Assembly (NCBI RefSeq): GCF_014268585.2
Contig: NZ_CP077092.1
Location: 682,001-746,000 of the forward strand
DNA length: 64,000 bases
Reading direction: 5' to 3'
Source of the DNA: Pseudomonas iranensis
Lineage (GTDB): Bacteria > Pseudomonadota > Gammaproteobacteria > Pseudomonadales > Pseudomonadaceae
Made by a program: the position numbers and the translations under genes. Positions within the stretch are counted from its first letter, which is position 1, and each line of letters opens with the position of its first letter. Positions 29,599 through 37,540 of this stretch are shown here, piece by piece. A model generated the notes under the pieces. It was not told the DNA's origin and made no database searches. It saw only the letters and a list, made by a program, of their open reading frames with translations.

Positions 29599-31083
29599 AT
29601 GAGCGTAAGCAATCCAACCCTGATCACGTTCGTGATCTACATCGCAGCAATGGTGCTGATCGGCTTGATGGCCTATCGCTCCACCAACAACCTTTCCGAC
29701 TATATTCTCGGTGGTCGCAGCCTCGGCAGCGTCGTCACCGCGCTGTCTGCCGGTGCCTCCGACATGAGCGGCTGGTTGCTGATGGGCCTGCCGGGCGCCA
29801 TCTACATGTCCGGTCTGTCCGAAAGCTGGATCGCCATCGGCCTGATCGTCGGTGCCTACCTGAACTGGCTGTTCGTCGCCGGCCGTCTGCGTGTGCAGAC
29901 CGAGCACAACGGCGATGCCCTGACTCTGCCGGATTACTTTTCCAGCCGTTTCGAAGATAAAAGCGGCTTGCTGCGGATCATCTCGGCGATCGTGATTCTG
30001 GTGTTCTTTACCATCTACTGCGCTTCCGGCATCGTCGCCGGTGCCCGCCTGTTCGAAAGCACGTTCGGCATGACCTACGAAACGGCGCTGTGGGCCGGTG
30101 CGGCGGCAACGATTGCCTACACCTTCATCGGCGGTTTCCTCGCGGTGAGCTGGACCGACACCGTACAAGCCACGCTGATGATCTTCGCGCTGATCCTTAC
30201 GCCGATCATCGTCCTGCTGGCCACAGGCGGCGTTGACACCACGTTCCTCGCCATCGAAGCGCAAGATCCAAGCAACTTCGACATGCTCAAAGGCACCACC
30301 TTCATCGGCATCATCTCGCTGATGGGTTGGGGTCTGGGCTACTTCGGCCAGCCGCACATCCTCGCGCGTTTCATGGCGGCGGATTCGGTGAAGTCGATCG
30401 CCAAGGCGCGTCGCATTTCCATGGCCTGGATGATCCTCTGCCTGGGCGGCACCGTTGCGGTGGGCTTCTTCGGTATCGCCTATTTCTCGGCGCACCCGGA
30501 AGTGGCCGGTCCTGTGACCGAGAACCCGGAGCGCGTGTTCATTGAACTGGCGAAAATCCTCTTCAACCCATGGGTTGCCGGTGTACTGCTGTCGGCCATT
30601 CTGGCGGCGGTGATGAGCACCCTGAGCTGCCAGTTGCTGGTGTGCTCCAGCGCCCTGACCGAAGACTTCTATAAAGCCTTCCTGCGCAAGTCCGCTTCGC
30701 AACTGGAGCTGGTCTGGGTCGGTCGTGCCATGGTGCTGCTGGTAGCCCTGATCGCTATCGCGCTGGCTGCCAACCCGGAAAACCGCGTACTGGGCCTGGT
30801 GTCCTACGCCTGGGCCGGTTTCGGTGCTGCATTCGGTCCTGTGGTGCTGATTTCGGTGGTCTGGAAAGACATGACCCGCAATGGCGCACTGGCCGGTATT
30901 CTGGTCGGCGCAATCACCGTGGTGGTCTGGAAGCATTTCGAACTGCTGGGTCTGTACGAAATCATTCCGGGCTTCATCTTCGCCAGCCTGGCCATCTACT
31001 TTGTCAGCAAGGCGGGTGAGCCGACTCGCGGCATGGTTGAGCGTTTCGAGGCAGCGGAAAAAGACTTCCATCTGAACAAGTGA
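29599..31083 (+). CDS. putP: Sodium/proline symporter PutP
   Basis: A 494-residue SSS-family transporter with about thirteen membrane helices. The N-terminus TLITFVIYIAAMVLIGLMAY is helix 1. The signature region GGRSLGSVVTALSAGASDMS, followed by WLLMGLPGA, contains the Na+- and proline-site residues of PutP. It imports proline with sodium across the inner membrane, feeding PutA. The start at 29599 (MSVSNPTLITF) removes a non-conserved upstream extension. A strong terminator follows 26 bases after the stop. Confidence 0.95.
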   Translation: MSVSNPTLITFVIYIAAMVLIGLMAYRSTNNLSDYILGGRSLGSVVTALSAGASDMSGWLLMGLPGAIYMSGLSESWIAIGLIVGAYLNWLFVAGRLRVQTEHNGDALTLPDYFSSRFEDKSGLLRIISAIVILVFFTIYCASGIVAGARLFESTFGMTYETALWAGAAATIAYTFIGGFLAVSWTDTVQATLMIFALILTPIIVLLATGGVDTTFLAIEAQDPSNFDMLKGTTFIGIISLMGWGLGYFGQPHILARFMAADSVKSIAKARRISMAWMILCLGGTVAVGFFGIAYFSAHPEVAGPVTENPERVFIELAKILFNPWVAGVLLSAILAAVMSTLSCQLLVCSSALTEDFYKAFLRKSASQLELVWVGRAMVLLVALIAIALAANPENRVLGLVSYAWAGFGAAFGPVVLISVVWKDMTRNGALAGILVGAITVVVWKHFELLGLYEIIPGFIFASLAIYFVSKAGEPTRGMVERFEAAEKDFHLNK

Positions 31084-31108
31084 TCGACTGAGCTTCGGCT
31101 CACATGAG

Positions 31109-31146
31109 AACGGCCCGTTTCCTACAGGAAGCGGGCCGTTTTTTTG
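31109..31146 (+). terminator. Rho-independent terminator after putP
   Basis: AACGGCCCG (31109-31117) pairs with CGGGCCGTT (31132-31140), with further TCCT/AGGA pairing inside the loop, and is followed by a run of T. This is a classical intrinsic terminator for the putP transcript. Confidence 0.92.
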
Positions 31147-31180
31147 TGCCTGTGATTTCTCGAATCCTGTGGAAATCCAT

Positions 31181-31273
31181 TGTAGGAGCGAGCCTGCTCG
31201 CGAATGCGATTGATCATTCAATCAATGTGTCGACTGACATGCCGCTTTCGCGAGCAGGCTCGCTCCCACAGGG
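31181..31273. repeat. REP pair, inverted
   Basis: TAGGAGCGAGCCTGCTCGCGA at about 31183-31203 and the inverted copy at 31247-31272, between the putP terminator and vgrG. The rest of the 31084-31433 intergenic stretch shows no gene or other structure. Confidence 0.88.
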
Positions 31274-31433
31274 TGGGTGGCAGGTTTGATTGAATTGTCT
31301 GTAGTCGAACGGCCGAATTAACAAGGTCGTTTCAGCAACCCACGTAGGGCAAATCTGAATTTCCCGTCACCTGTTCAGCACCCCTTGCCCCTCATGCAGA
31401 ATCGCCCGCCCTCACACTGCAGAGAGACATCGG

Positions 31434-33449
31434 ATGTTCGCGCCTGCCAATCAACCGCGTTTCACGTTGACCCTCGAAGGCGCCCGGCATGACCTCAAAG
31501 TCCTTGAGTTCACGGGCAGGGAAGCCATCAGCCAACCTTTTCGCTTCGAGCTGGAACTGGTCAGCGAGCGGCCGGACCTGGATCTGGAAAGCCTGCTGCA
31601 TGGTCAGGCGTTTCTGAGTTTCGATGCTCAGGGTTGCGGTATTCATGGTCAGATTTATCAGGTCGGGCAGGGCGATTCCGGGAAACGTCTGACACGCTAT
31701 CACCTCAGCCTTGTCCCGCGTCTGACGTATCTGGGGCATCGCATCAACCAGCGGATTTTTCAGCATCAGAGCGTGCCGCAGATCATCAAGCAGATCCTCA
31801 AGGATCATTCGATCCTGCGCGATGCCTTTGAATTTCGCCTGGGCAGCGAATACCCGGAGCGCGAGTACTGCGTGCAATACGCCGAAAGCGATCTGGCCTT
31901 TATCCAGCGCCTATGTGCCGAAGTCGGCATTCATTACCACTTTCACCACAGCCCCGAAGGCCATCTGCTGGTATTCGGCGACGACCAGACCGTGTTCCCC
32001 AAGCTGCCCGAGCCGACGCTGTATTTGCCGGGCAGCGGCATGTCGGCTGGCGCGCCGGCGATTCAACGGTTCAACGTGCGCGTGGAAACCCGCACCAGCG
32101 TCGTCACTCGGCGCGACTACAACTTCGAAAAACCACGGCTGTCTCTGGAAAGTCGCAGTGACGGCGAGCAGCGTCCGGTGCTGGAGGACTATCTCTTCCC
32201 CGGCCAATTCAGTGATCGTGAAACCGGCAAACAGCTGACTCGGCGAGCGCTGGAACGGCACGTCGCCGATTACCGTCAGGCCGAGGGCAGCAGCGACGAA
32301 TCCTCACTCGTCTGCGGGCATTTTCTGCAACTCACCGAGCACCCGCGCAGCGACTGGAATGATCTGTGGTTGCTCACCTGTGTCGAGCATCGCGGCCGTC
32401 AGCCGCAGGTGCTGGAGGAATCGGTGACCAGCGATGGCGAATCCTTCCAGGGCTACCGCAATACTTTCGTCGCCACGCCGTGGGACGTGGTCTTTCGTCC
32501 GGCACTGTGCCCGGAAAAACCGCGCATGTCGGGCTACCAACCTGCCGTGGTCACCGGCCCGAAAGATCTGGAAATCCATTGCGATGAATATGGCCGGGTC
32601 AAAGTGCAACTGGCCTGGGACCGTGATGGCGAATTGAACGAGCACTCCAGTTGCTGGCTGCGCGTCGCGACCGGTTGGGCTCACGATCACTATGGCAGCG
32701 TGTTGATTCCGCGCGTCGGCATGGAAGTGCTGGTCGGCTTCATTGATGGCGATGCCGACAAGCCGCTGGTCATGGGTTGTTTGCCAAATGCGGCGACCCC
32801 TGTGCCGCTGGATCTGCCGGCAGACAAGACCCGAAGCGTGTTCCGCAGCCAGAGCAGTCCCGGCGGTGGCGGTTATAACGAACTGCGCATCGAGGATAAA
32901 AAAGGCGCCGAGGAAATCTACCTGCGTGCCCAGCGCAACTGGACCCAGCATGTGCTCAACGACCAGCAGCTGCAGGTCGATAATCAGCGCAGTGTGCTCG
33001 TCACCGGCACCGCCCGGCATGAACTCAAGGCCGACGAGCAACGCATCACCCACGGCCAGCGCCAGACCGAAGTCAGGCAGGATGATCATTTGTCCGTGCT
33101 CGGCGACCGGCAGGTTCGGGTGAACAGCCAGGCCACCAGCGCCTCGGCGCAGATCCATATCAGCGCAGGCCAGCAAGTGGTCATTGATGGCGGCGCGAGC
33201 GCGACGATTCAGGCCGGCGGACAGTGGATCAACATCGGCCCCGGCGGCATTTTCAGCAGCGTGCCGATTGTTGTGGGTGGCGCGCCGATGGCGGCGACCA
33301 GCGCTGCGCCTTTGGTGCCGGGCTTGCCAGAGAAACTGGTCGCTGCACCGGCGGCGGTTCTCACCGCCGCACAGATCATGAGTCTCAAAGGTGATGCGCC
33401 TTTCTGCGAAGAGTGTGAGCGGTGCAAGGACGGTGTCTGTGCAGCCTGA
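31434..33449 (+). CDS. vgrG: Type VI secretion spike protein VgrG/TssI
   Basis: A 671-residue VgrG. The gp27-like base occupies about residues 1-370 (YCVQYAESDLAFIQRLCAEVGI is diagnostic). The gp5-like OB domain with GRVKVQLAWDRDGE is at about 380-460. A DUF2345 beta-helical stalk with short repeated strands (RQTEVRQDDHLSVLGDRQVR) extends to about 600. The tail is Pro/Ala-rich and ends in a cysteine cluster, CEECERCKDGVC. VgrG forms the trimeric tip of the secretion tube and carries effectors. No other T6SS structural gene is in the window, so this is an orphan vgrG island served by a main cluster elsewhere. The next gene overlaps it. Confidence 0.94.
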   Translation: MFAPANQPRFTLTLEGARHDLKVLEFTGREAISQPFRFELELVSERPDLDLESLLHGQAFLSFDAQGCGIHGQIYQVGQGDSGKRLTRYHLSLVPRLTYLGHRINQRIFQHQSVPQIIKQILKDHSILRDAFEFRLGSEYPEREYCVQYAESDLAFIQRLCAEVGIHYHFHHSPEGHLLVFGDDQTVFPKLPEPTLYLPGSGMSAGAPAIQRFNVRVETRTSVVTRRDYNFEKPRLSLESRSDGEQRPVLEDYLFPGQFSDRETGKQLTRRALERHVADYRQAEGSSDESSLVCGHFLQLTEHPRSDWNDLWLLTCVEHRGRQPQVLEESVTSDGESFQGYRNTFVATPWDVVFRPALCPEKPRMSGYQPAVVTGPKDLEIHCDEYGRVKVQLAWDRDGELNEHSSCWLRVATGWAHDHYGSVLIPRVGMEVLVGFIDGDADKPLVMGCLPNAATPVPLDLPADKTRSVFRSQSSPGGGGYNELRIEDKKGAEEIYLRAQRNWTQHVLNDQQLQVDNQRSVLVTGTARHELKADEQRITHGQRQTEVRQDDHLSVLGDRQVRVNSQATSASAQIHISAGQQVVIDGGASATIQAGGQWINIGPGGIFSSVPIVVGGAPMAATSAAPLVPGLPEKLVAAPAAVLTAAQIMSLKGDAPFCEECERCKDGVCAA

Positions 33450-34152
33450 ACAAATGACGCCCGAACAATGGCTGGCGCGGCAACCGCTGCATGCGTCGGA
33501 GCAACTGTTCGCCATTTTCGGCCGTGCCAGCGACGCCGATGCCTTCAAAGCCTGGCAGGGCACGGCAAATCCGGTCTGGGCCGAGACCATTTATGCCGAG
33601 TGGGACGCGGTGATGCCCTATGTGGGAATTGTCGCTGCAGACAGTGAGTTTTTACGTTGGGTGACGCAAACCGACTCGCGGGACTGGGGGTGGCTGGCGG
33701 TGTCTTCGGCGGATCTTGACGTGCTGGTCGAACATTTCCGCAGCCTGACTCAAGTGCTGATGCCGGACGGTAAAGCGGTGTTTTTTCGCTTTTGGGATGG
33801 TCGGTTTCTGCTGCCTCTTTTGCACTCTGACGAGGTCATTCCCGCGCAATGGCTGCCAGTCGTTTCACGAGCCTTGATCAATGGCCAGGCCATTGAAATC
33901 GGGGGCCGTGCGCTGGTTTCGGGGCGGGTCTTTCCGTGGTGGAGCGTGCCGCAATCGCTGTTGGCGCAGACTGATGCAAGCGTACGCATCGCCAATGCTT
34001 TGCAATGGCTGAGCGAGGAGCAACCGGCCGTGTTCGAGGCGTTTCCCGAGGCTGTTTTGCGCTGCAAGGTCGGGCAGTTTTTAAAATTATCGATGTCGGA
34101 AGATTCGTCACGATCGGCGCTTCTGGAGTTTTTGCTGGCAGAGGCAGAGTGA
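33439..34152 (+). CDS. DUF4123 T6SS effector adaptor/chaperone
   Basis: About 237 residues. The region LFAIFGRASDADAFKAWQG and the WGWLAVSSADLDVLVEHFRSLTQV segment with FFRFWDGRFLLPLL match DUF4123 adaptors, which load effectors onto VgrG. The start is probably GTG 33439, 8 bases after an AAGGA site inside the vgrG tail; ATG 33454 is an alternative. It overlaps vgrG by about 11 bp, so the two are coupled. An adaptor implies a cognate effector next door, yet only a tiny coupled ORF follows. Confidence 0.85.
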   Translation: MQPEQMTPEQWLARQPLHASEQLFAIFGRASDADAFKAWQGTANPVWAETIYAEWDAVMPYVGIVAADSEFLRWVTQTDSRDWGWLAVSSADLDVLVEHFRSLTQVLMPDGKAVFFRFWDGRFLLPLLHSDEVIPAQWLPVVSRALINGQAIEIGGRALVSGRVFPWWSVPQSLLAQTDASVRIANALQWLSEEQPAVFEAFPEAVLRCKVGQFLKLSMSEDSSRSALLEFLLAEAE

Positions 34153-34337
34153 AATTTCGGGGCAAACGCTTCGGACGTTTCCTTCGAATCGCGGCGGCTT
34201 TCATGAACTGGTGCGTGGTGGGTTGCAGGGATAGTCTTTTCGTTGTTGCCGCGAGAGCGGTGGCAGGGGGTAGGATCCCGAACTCTGAAGTGCATAAGTG
34301 CCGCAGGCTGAATACAAGGGTCAAAGCGTATTCATGA
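34149..34337 (+). CDS. Small ORF translationally coupled to the DUF4123 adaptor (possible effector remnant)
   Basis: A 62-codon frame whose GTG start overlaps the adaptor stop as GTGA. It encodes a basic, Cys-containing product (MKFRGKRFGRFLRIAAAFMN, then hydrophobic patches, ending RVKAYS). No family is recognised, and it has no signal peptide, PAAR motif or Rhs repeat. Its position is where a T6SS effector normally lies. It could be the decayed stub of a lost effector, a small novel protein, or simply chance. Confidence 0.3.
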   Translation: MKFRGKRFGRFLRIAAAFMNWCVVGCRDSLFVVAARAVAGGRIPNSEVHKCRRLNTRVKAYS

Positions 34338-34478
34338 CAAGTTGACGGCGGCTTTGTGCGGGACACGTTTCGACGTGGCTGATTTGGAGTTCTCAGTTCC
34401 TACTCCCGCACATGGCTGCCACCCAAACCCGTAGGAAGGTCAATGGCGGCTCCACTCAGAACTTCAGGGATGCCAAGA

Positions 34479-34799
34479 ATGACAACGACAAAACATGATC
34501 CGCCCTACAAGAAAATCACGCCTCACCCCGACAACCGCTTCATGGCCCTCACCGGCAATTGCAGCGACATGCCCAGCCTGTTCGTCGACACCCACGTGCC
34601 CCTCGACATCCTCATGGACGCTGCCAACCACCGCATCCGCGCCGTGGTCCAGGTCCTGGAAAACATGTGCATGCGCGGCTCGATCGAATGCGACTCCGTG
34701 ATCCTCAGCGACTTCGCCCTGCTGTGCGCCATCCCATTGCGCGATGGCTGTGATGTGCTCGATGTCATCGGCAAGCGCTTGCGCAGCTTGCCCGCCTGA
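34479..34799 (+). CDS. Small hypothetical protein, DUF3077/DUF6124-like architecture
   Basis: About 106 residues. It has a polar N-terminus (TTTKHDPPYKKITPHPDNR) and then LFVDTHVPLDILMDAANHRI with a helical C-terminal half. This general layout, in which a short disordered head precedes an LFxVxxxxxxxxxLxxAxxxL helix pair, resembles the small DUF3077/DUF6124 proteins abundant in fluorescent pseudomonads. The assignment is tentative. ATG 34479 has AGGGA 8 bases upstream; ATG 34443 is also possible with AGGA 6 bases upstream. The cell role is unknown. It converges on the Tai4-like gene across a hairpin repeat. Confidence 0.6.
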   Translation: MTTTKHDPPYKKITPHPDNRFMALTGNCSDMPSLFVDTHVPLDILMDAANHRIRAVVQVLENMCMRGSIECDSVILSDFALLCAIPLRDGCDVLDVIGKRLRSLPA

Positions 34800-34812
34800 A
34801 GATCGAAAGGCC

Positions 34813-34873
34813 GCAGCCTTCGTCAGAGTGAGCGCCTATCCCATGTAGGAGCCGCCGAAGGCTGCGATCTTTT
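34813..34873. repeat. Inverted repeat of the GCAGCCTTCG...CGAAGGCTGCGATC family
   Basis: GCAGCCTTCG (34813-34822) and CGAAGGCTGC (34856-34865) pair around a 33-base loop; the right copy runs on into GATCTTTT. It lies between two convergent genes and likely works as a shared 3' end. A second member is at 40413-40485. Confidence 0.8.
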
Positions 34874-34893
34874 GATTGATTGAAATCGGGGGG

Positions 34894-35307
34894 TCAGTCA
34901 GAGATGTAGGCATCTTGGGTTTTGATAAAGCGGTTGAACGCTTCGGAGTTGTAGATCTTCAGGCACGCAAGGAACACCACTTTTTCATTTGAATGTTTGC
35001 TGCGTGAAGGGGTCTGCTGGTAAGCCGCCGATATGTAGCTCAGTGTTTCTTTATAGGGATCGTGCAGCACTTGCAGCGTGTCTTCATCTTGCAGGATGGA
35101 ATGTAGGCCGTTGCCCATGAATGAATAGGCATTGGCGGACAGCGCAATGTCTTTTTCCAGCGCTGAGCGTTCGTTGAATGGCTTCAGAATGCAGTGGCCC
35201 AGCCCGTAGTTCTTTAGTGTCTGGCGTGCCTGTTCAATGTGGGTTTCGTCGGCAAGGGCGAGGTATGGGCCAAGAAGGCTGAGTAAACAGATGATCAGAT
35301 ATCGCAT
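34894..35307 (-). CDS. Tai4-like periplasmic T6SS immunity protein
   Basis: A 137-residue secreted protein with signal peptide MRYLIICLLSLLGPYLALA. The mature part matches the layout of Tai4-type T6SS amidase immunity proteins: a helix ending LKNYGLGHCILKPF, then LSANAYSFMGNG, and finally VVFLACLKIYNSEAFNRF. Cys39 and Cys115 are placed for the conserved disulfide. Such proteins block Tae4-type peptidoglycan amidases delivered to the periplasm. No amidase effector is next to it. The vgrG-DUF4123 island lies 0.7 kb away on the other strand, which supports the T6SS reading. Confidence 0.65.
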   Translation of the reverse strand: MRYLIICLLSLLGPYLALADETHIEQARQTLKNYGLGHCILKPFNERSALEKDIALSANAYSFMGNGLHSILQDEDTLQVLHDPYKETLSYISAAYQQTPSRSKHSNEKVVFLACLKIYNSEAFNRFIKTQDAYISD

Positions 35308-35715
35308 GAGTTTTTGACTTCCTGTCGTTCATGGTTAGCCAGTTTAACGCCATAAAAGCAAAGCCCCTCACCCTAGCCCTCTCCCAGAGGGAGAGGGGAC
35401 TGACCGAGTTGTCTGGGTGATGTACGCCGACCTGCGACTTCAGTGGTGAACTTCGCTTGGCCAAGCCTGGATGGTGGTGTTCTTTCTGGGGACTGGTCGT
35501 GTGACGACTTGCGACTTGGGCGCTTATCTACGCTTGGCCAAGCCTGAGATCACGTGGATCATTCAGGTCGATGTAACTCGCAAGATCGCCACCGTCAGTC
35601 CCCTCTCCCTCCGGGAGAGGGCTAGGGTGAGGGCAGGCTTTTTGTTCGCTCGGCCGCCAACCCCTGACTTGCCGTCCGGTAAAAGGTAAACTTTGCGGCC
35701 CTCGCAGGAGCAGCC
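35308..35715. repeat. Intergenic region with inverted pair of the CCCTCACCCTAGCCCTCTCCC repeat family
   Basis: A copy at about 35366-35402 and an inverted copy at about 35599-35640 bound the region. Between them CGCTTGGCCAAGCCTG occurs twice, near 35453-35468 and 35535-35550. The short frames here read only repeat sequence. The rlmJ promoter should lie close to the right end. Confidence 0.85.
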
Positions 35716-36555
35716 ATGAATTATCGTCACGCCTTCCATGCCGGCAATCACGCCGATGTGTTCAAACACCTGACCTTGACCCGCCTCATCGCTCTGATGT
35801 CGCGCAAGGAGCAGCCGTTTGCCTATCTCGACACGCACGCCGGCATCGGTCTGTATGACTTGCAGGGCGATCAGGCCAATCGCACCGGCGAGTACCTGGA
35901 AGGCATTGCGCGGTTGTGGGATCAGCCGGACCTGCCGGCGCTGACTGCCGACTATATGAAGGTGCTGCACGAGATGAACCCGGATGGCCAGTTGCGCTAT
36001 TACCCGGGTTCGCCGGAGCTGGCGCGGCGCCTGACGCGGCCGCAGGATCGGGTGATGCTCAACGAGAAGCATCCCGAAGATGGCGTGTTGCTCAAGGACA
36101 ACATGGCCGGCGACCGTCGGGTGAAAGTGCATCTGGGCGAGGGCTGGCATGTGGCGCGGGCGATGTTGCCGGTGCAGGAAAAGCGCGCGGTGATGCTGAT
36201 CGATCCGCCGTTCGAGCAACTGGACGAGATGCAGCGTTGCGCGGCGTCGATGAAAGAAGCCATCGGCCGCATGCGCCAGACTGTGGCAGCGATCTGGTAT
36301 CCGGTGAAGGATCAGCGTGCACTGCGGCGTTTCTATCAGGACCTGGCAGGCACCGGTGCACCGAAGTTGCTGCGTGTGGAGCTGCTGGTGCATCCGCTGG
36401 ACACGCCGAACAGCCTGAACGGTTCCGGGCTGGCGATCGCCAATCCGCCGTGGGGGCTGGAAGAAGAATTGCGTGAGTTGCTGCCGTGGTTGTCGAAGAA
36501 GCTGGGGCAGACTCAGGGTGGCTGGCAGATGGATTGGCTGATTGCCGAGAGTTGA
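35716..36555 (+). CDS. rlmJ: 23S rRNA (adenine(2030)-N(6))-methyltransferase RlmJ
   Basis: A 279-residue SAM-dependent methyltransferase. The N-terminus MNYRHAFHAGNHADVFKHLT is the diagnostic RlmJ segment, YLDTHAGIGLYDL is the SAM-binding loop, and LIDPPFEQLDE holds the DPPF catalytic motif of N6-adenine methyltransferases. It modifies A2030 of 23S rRNA during ribosome assembly. The start at 35716 is fixed by the conserved N-terminus. It appears monocistronic, followed by a long inverted repeat. Confidence 0.95.
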   Translation: MNYRHAFHAGNHADVFKHLTLTRLIALMSRKEQPFAYLDTHAGIGLYDLQGDQANRTGEYLEGIARLWDQPDLPALTADYMKVLHEMNPDGQLRYYPGSPELARRLTRPQDRVMLNEKHPEDGVLLKDNMAGDRRVKVHLGEGWHVARAMLPVQEKRAVMLIDPPFEQLDEMQRCAASMKEAIGRMRQTVAAIWYPVKDQRALRRFYQDLAGTGAPKLLRVELLVHPLDTPNSLNGSGLAIANPPWGLEEELRELLPWLSKKLGQTQGGWQMDWLIAES

Positions 36556-36564
36556 TCGCCGAGC

Positions 36565-36672
36565 GATCGTTCCCACGCTCCGCGTGGGAATGCCTCAATG
36601 GACGCTCTGCGTCCGCTGTCAGGACGCGGAGCGTCCCGGGCTGCATTCCCACGCAGAGCGTGGGAACGATCA
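36565..36672. repeat. Long imperfect palindrome, CGTTCCCACGCTCCGCGTGGGAA family
   Basis: GATCGTTCCCACGCTCCGCG at the left is mirrored by CGCAGAGCGTGGGAACGATC at the right. Inner arms (GACGCTCTGCGTCC and GGACGCGGAGCGTCC) also pair, giving a cruciform-like element of about 108 bp between the convergent rlmJ and msrA. This is a dispersed repeat family of fluorescent pseudomonads. Confidence 0.85.
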
Positions 36673-36679
36673 GGCGGGG

Positions 36680-37345
36680 TTAGTTGCCCGCAAGGCTCGC
36701 AGGCATGCACACGCCGGTGCCGCCAATCCCGCAATAGCCTTCAGGATTTTTCGCCAGATACTGCTGGTGATACGCCTCGGCAAAGTACACGGTCGGCGCC
36801 TGTTCAATCTCGGTGCTGATTTCACCCAGACCGGCCTTGGCGAGTTCAGCCTGATACACGTCTTTGCTTTTCAGTGCCGCATCCAGTTGCTCCGGGGTGG
36901 TGGCGTAGATCACCGAGCGGTACTGAGTGCCGATGTCGTTGCCCTGACGCATGCCCTGAGTCGGGTTGTGCAGTTCCCAGAACATCGCCAGCAGTTCTTC
37001 GTAACTGACTTGAGCCTTGTCATATACCACCAGCACCACTTCGGCGTGGCCGGTCAGGCCCGAGCAGACTTCTTCGTACGTCGGGTTCGGCGTGAAGCCG
37101 CCGGCGTAACCAACCACGGTGCTGACCACGCCTTCGCGCTGCCAGAAACGTCGTTCCGCGCCCCAGAAGCAACCCAGACCGAAAATCGCAAAGTCGACGT
37201 CCTGAAAGAATGGACCGAGCAGCGGGGTGTCTTCGAATACGAAGTGTTTTTCCGGCAGGGTCATCGGGGTTTCGCGGCCGGGCAGGGCTTGTTCTTTGGT
37301 TGGAAGCACGTTTTTGTTCACCAGAATTTCCGAGCGCAGAACCAT
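36680..37345 (-). CDS. msrA: Peptide-methionine (S)-S-oxide reductase MsrA
   Basis: A 221-residue MsrA. The catalytic motif [10 protein letters not shown] is at about residues 58-67, with GYAGG and a C-terminal [12 protein letters not shown] carrying the resolving cysteines. It reduces the S-epimer of methionine sulfoxide in proteins with thioredoxin. The N-terminal roughly 45 residues are the extension usual in Pseudomonas MsrA ([15 protein letters not shown]). The gene sits directly upstream of the dipA-like gene, as in other pseudomonads, with a REP pair between. Confidence 0.95.
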   Translation of the reverse strand: MVLRSEILVNKNVLPTKEQALPGRETPMTLPEKHFVFEDTPLLGPFFQDVDFAIFGLGCFWGAERRFWQREGVVSTVVGYAGGFTPNPTYEEVCSGLTGHAEVVLVVYDKAQVSYEELLAMFWELHNPTQGMRQGNDIGTQYRSVIYATTPEQLDAALKSKDVYQAELAKAGLGEISTEIEQAPTVYFAEAYHQQYLAKNPEGYCGIGGTGVCMPASLAGN

Positions 37346-37426
37346 GAGCGTTCCTCTCAGTCAGGTTGGAGGTAGAAAGTCAGACCGCCAGTGTGCCGAA
37401 TGATGCCGGAATTCGCACCATCAAAA

Positions 37427-37518
37427 CTGTGGGAGCGAGCCTGCTCGCGAAAGCGGGGTGTCAGGCGACGAAGATGCCAACGGATTTATCGCCTTCGCGA
37501 GCAGGCTCGCTCCCACAA
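37427..37518. repeat. REP pair, inverted
   Basis: GGGAGCGAGCCTGCTCGCGA near 37430-37449 and the inverted copy at 37492-37516, between msrA and the phosphodiesterase gene. Confidence 0.9.
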
Positions 37519-37540
37519 AGGATCTGCATAGAGGTCCGCG

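Noticed and set aside
35234..35689. Two short frames (minus 35234-35464 and plus 35471-35689)
   Set aside because: They encode only the repeat-family sequence ([13 protein letters not shown] peptides) that recurs wherever the repeat lies.
35308..35715. CRISPR-like array
   Set aside because: Only two inverted copies of a repeat with unequal spacing; no regular repeat-spacer pattern and no cas genes.
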